From Gimesia chilikensis (GTDB lineage Bacteria; Planctomycetota; Planctomycetia; Planctomycetales; Planctomycetaceae): 64,000 nucleotides of DNA. The notes under the pieces were generated by a model, which was given only the letters and a program-made list of their open reading frames with translations, was not told the origin of the DNA and ran no database searches. A program made the position numbers and the translations under genes. Location of the stretch: NCBI RefSeq assembly GCF_007744075.1, contig NZ_CP036266.1, positions 6,313,248 through 6,377,247 of the forward strand, read 5' to 3'. Shown here one piece after another: positions 61,361-64,000 of the stretch; position 1 is the stretch's first letter; each line of letters starts with the position of its first letter.

Positions 61361-64000
61361 ATGAACTTTTTCAATTTATCTCGATTGTCGAAATACACCC
61401 TGATCCTGACCATCATGGCCGCTGGTTTCAACCAGTTTGCTGCCCCGGCTGACGCCCAGCTGAAAGAAGAACTCTGCGACTGCTCGCCGGAGTTGACTGT
61501 ATTGCTGCGGGTAAACGACGTCCGACGCACCGCAGATCTGGTCAAGAAAGCGGGTGGAAAAATTGTCTACGACCCTAACCTGGGAATCGGCAATGATATC
61601 CCCTTCCTGGTGGTCAACCTCCCCCCGAGCAAATTGAACGACAAGAAGTTTATTGATTCTCTGAAGCTCCCCTCAGGAGTCATGGAAGAGATTCTGCCTC
61701 ATAAAAACACACCTCAGGGTGTACTGGAACCAACGCCGGAACAGCCCAAGGTCCCTGAACTGCAGGAAGTCCCTGAAGCCGACTTCGATTCCCTCTATGT
61801 CCCGCTGGACGACATCAAAGTCCCCGCACTGCGGAAACGCGTCGCCGGTAAAGGTCTGGGCGAGGGTACGATTGTAGCGATCATTGATACCGGCATCGAT
61901 ACGAGCCACCCCGTCTTTCAGGATCGCGTAATCTTCTGGGATGATGCCACCCGCGAAGGTCGTTCTCCCCTGACCCGCGTCCGTCAACTGGATGGCAAAT
62001 TTGAAATCGCAGACCGTAAATTCGTCGCCCTGCCGGAGCTGATCAAAGAAAATGAAACGGTCTTCTTCGGTTATATTGATGAAAAGAAGCTCGGTTTTCA
62101 GCAGGGAGACCTCTGGACTACCCTGGGTCGTGAAGGGGTTGATATCAACCGTAACGGCACCAAGGATGACAAAATGCTGGTTGTTGTCGGAATGATCCCT
62201 AACCCCATCCTGAAAAAAATCGAAGAGGAAAAGAAGGCAGAAGCAGAAAAACGAGCCAAAGACCCCGAAGCCCCCGCGGTCGCCCGTAAGCCGGATCCGA
62301 CCATCCATGACCTTCCCAAAGAGTACGCACTGGCGTTCGTCGACGTGGACATGGACGGCAAATTCACTGGGGAAGAAGCAAAAACAGCAATTATCGATTT
62401 CAACACCGCCCGTAAAATGCAGAAAGACGGGTTGAAAGTGCCTTACCAGAGTATGCTGGAATTTCCGTCACGTACGAAACGGATCGCCTATCCGCTGTTA
62501 TTCCGTCCTGATTCCAAAAAACAGATCACTGAAATTACCGTGGCCTTCGATCAGCAGTCACACGGAACCCATGTGGCCGGTATCGTTGCCGGTAGCGGAC
62601 TCCAGATTGAAGGAGCCGCCCCAAAAGCAGAACTGATGGCAATCAAGGTCTGTTCGGGACGCAGTTGTACCGACCAGGCAATCCTGCGGGGCATCATCTC
62701 GGCCTTCTTTAATCCACAAGGGTATGTCCCCGACGTGGTCAACATTTCCCTGGGTAGTCACGAAGGTTATCTGAAGCGTCCCTTGAGCATCCTCTTGCAG
62801 GACCTCTCGGCGAAATTTGGAACCACCTTCTTTGTCTCCGCCTCAAATGATGGCCCAGGCTATCGTACGATTAACGGTCTGGGAGGCTCCAGCCCTGCCG
62901 TCTTTGTGGGTGCCCATGTGTCGGCCAATACTCTGATGGAACATTATCGACTGGCCGAAGGGGTCAAAGCCCCGGAACACGGGCTGCTTTACTTTTCCTC
63001 ATTAGGACCTTCCTACACCGGTGAAATGCGACCTAACGTCGTAGCCCCTGGTTCAGCCCTGTCTTCGACACCGTTGAACTCGGATGGTTCCAGCATGTTC
63101 AACGGAACCAGTATGTCGTCACCGATTGCCGCCGGTGCCGCTGCAGCCATGCTCTCTCTGATCAAGGCTGACAAAGAATATGCAGAAGTGTTGGAACGAC
63201 AGCAGAAGAAAATTGAGTCTATCCGTAAGAAATCGTCTGACAGTCGCTATTCCCTGACTTCGCTTGCGTTGAGCATGCGTATCGCACTGGAAAATACAGC
63301 GCAGCGGATGACTGGATTTACTTATGCTCAGCAGGGAGCCGGCTTGATCGATATCGATAAAGCCTACACCGAATTCCTGCGACTGGCGAAAGAGACCCTG
63401 GATCCCAAGAAACAGTCTGCGGAATTCAGTATCAATCATTATTCCAAATTCAACCGTCTGTATGACCGGGCCAATAACATCGCCGCTCACAAGCGGGTCG
63501 ACCTGGACCTGAATATTGACGGGGAAGTTTCCGACCAGGGAAGCCTGTTACTGAAGAACACTCCCGCCATCGTGAAGCTGGAAAAAGTTGAAATCCAGGA
63601 TACCGACGGTTCCGTTGTGACTCTGGATGTCAAAAAGGACAAAGAAAAAATCCCGTTCTCAATTGCCCTGCCCGGTAAGGAAGAGGCACTGGGGAACCAG
63701 ATCACCCTGGTCCTTTCCAACAGCAGCAAATCATTTTTCTACAGTACCCGTAAACGCCACCTGATGGAGCGTGGAAAAACCTACCTGGCTTACTACACCG
63801 TCACTCAGCATGGCGAACGGGAATTCAGCTTTCTGGATGTGGTTCACAAACCGATCGAACTTTCGGACCTTGAAACCGAAGTCAGCCTGCCCGGACTGGG
63901 CCTGCGCGACTCCGATCGCCAGGCAGCGTTTGTCGTTCCTCAGAAAACGATTACTGCAGGTGCCTATCACCGCTACCCGATTGCAGTCACCCGCCGGGAC
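61361..64000 (+). CDS. Subtilase (S8 family), tripeptidyl-peptidase II-like; 3' end outside window
   Basis: The first 880 residues, open to the window edge. A signal-like segment (~10-30) is followed by a prodomain-like region and the S8 catalytic triad: Asp176 in IIDTGID, His401 in HGTHVAG and Ser584 in GTSMSSP. The ~225-residue insert between Asp and His is the hallmark of tripeptidyl-peptidase II-type subtilases; ordinary subtilisins have ~30-50. The part after residue ~700 is beta-rich, as in TPPII. The ATG has GAGGGA just upstream. If exported, it would degrade peptides outside the cytoplasm, unlike cytosolic eukaryotic TPPII. Confidence 0.88.
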   Translation, partial: MNFFNLSRLSKYTLILTIMAAGFNQFAAPADAQLKEELCDCSPELTVLLRVNDVRRTADLVKKAGGKIVYDPNLGIGNDIPFLVVNLPPSKLNDKKFIDSLKLPSGVMEEILPHKNTPQGVLEPTPEQPKVPELQEVPEADFDSLYVPLDDIKVPALRKRVAGKGLGEGTIVAIIDTGIDTSHPVFQDRVIFWDDATREGRSPLTRVRQLDGKFEIADRKFVALPELIKENETVFFGYIDEKKLGFQQGDLWTTLGREGVDINRNGTKDDKMLVVVGMIPNPILKKIEEEKKAEAEKRAKDPEAPAVARKPDPTIHDLPKEYALAFVDVDMDGKFTGEEAKTAIIDFNTARKMQKDGLKVPYQSMLEFPSRTKRIAYPLLFRPDSKKQITEITVAFDQQSHGTHVAGIVAGSGLQIEGAAPKAELMAIKVCSGRSCTDQAILRGIISAFFNPQGYVPDVVNISLGSHEGYLKRPLSILLQDLSAKFGTTFFVSASNDGPGYRTINGLGGSSPAVFVGAHVSANTLMEHYRLAEGVKAPEHGLLYFSSLGPSYTGEMRPNVVAPGSALSSTPLNSDGSSMFNGTSMSSPIAAGAAAAMLSLIKADKEYAEVLERQQKKIESIRKKSSDSRYSLTSLALSMRIALENTAQRMTGFTYAQQGAGLIDIDKAYTEFLRLAKETLDPKKQSAEFSINHYSKFNRLYDRANNIAAHKRVDLDLNIDGEVSDQGSLLLKNTPAIVKLEKVEIQDTDGSVVTLDVKKDKEKIPFSIALPGKEEALGNQITLVLSNSSKSFFYSTRKRHLMERGKTYLAYYTVTQHGEREFSFLDVVHKPIELSDLETEVSLPGLGLRDSDRQAAFVVPQKTITAGAYHRYPIAVTRRD

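Overview
The window looks like chromosomal DNA of a planctomycete, most likely close to Gimesia/Planctomyces. That is inferred from gene content: a PVC-type protein with a beta-propeller, HEAT repeats and a CxxCH haem site, a DUF1559 protein, a secreted sulfatase, a DUF3686 AAA ATPase next to a flotillin, and many secreted proteins of unknown function. Housekeeping genes (rpoD, gltA, fabI, rpsD, glgC, rarA) are scattered between accessory genes. There is no rRNA, no recognisable tRNA, no CRISPR array, no IS element and no phage module.

Layout. 1-2.7 kb: the end of a membrane protein, a degenerate J-domain membrane protein and a small four-helix membrane protein. 2.9-11.1 kb (minus): a conserved trio of OB-fold membrane protein (YqiJ-like), flotillin (YqiK-like) and a giant DUF3686 AAA ATPase. 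11.5-14.4 kb (minus): fabI and the primary sigma factor, each followed by a hairpin terminator. 15.2-17.6 kb: gltA with a good promoter and terminator, then a secreted beta-helix protein. 17.6-21.0 kb: a flippase-like membrane protein, a zinc-ribbon protein and a winged-helix AAA+ ATPase. 21.4-27.4 kb (plus): a five-gene cassette of asparagine synthase, acyl carrier protein, AMP-forming ligase, NAD-synthase-like amidating enzyme and polysaccharide deacetylase. 27.7-30.7 kb: rpsD, an adenylate kinase-type enzyme and a secreted sulfatase. 30.7-33.1 kb: a hypothetical, a short-chain dehydrogenase and a DUF1559 protein. 33.3-37.7 kb (minus): a six-gene operon whose first four genes are two tandem-duplicated pairs of unknown families joined by ATGA/TAATG overlaps. 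38.0-43.4 kb: a secreted Ntn hydrolase with a BPL_N amidotransferase-like protein, a beta-propeller protein, and a His-rich, repeat-bearing PDZ protein. 43.5-49.8 kb: accessory hypotheticals, a GNAT enzyme, a lipoprotein, a pentapeptide-repeat protein and a decayed gene. 50.0-60.5 kb: glgC, the haem-binding PVC protein, rarA, a hypothetical, and SulP translationally coupled to a queuosine-tRNA mannosyltransferase-like gene. 61.4 kb to the end: a large subtilase with tripeptidyl-peptidase II-like spacing, cut by the window edge.

The two regions most worth following up are the ACP/ligase/amidotransferase/deacetylase cassette (21.4-27.4 kb), which resembles genes that accompany exosortase-A/exopolysaccharide loci but stands here without an exosortase or glycosyltransferases, and the tightly overlapped duplicated-pair operon (33.3-37.7 kb), whose proteins match no family I recognise. 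All assignments come from reading the sequence; no database search was run.
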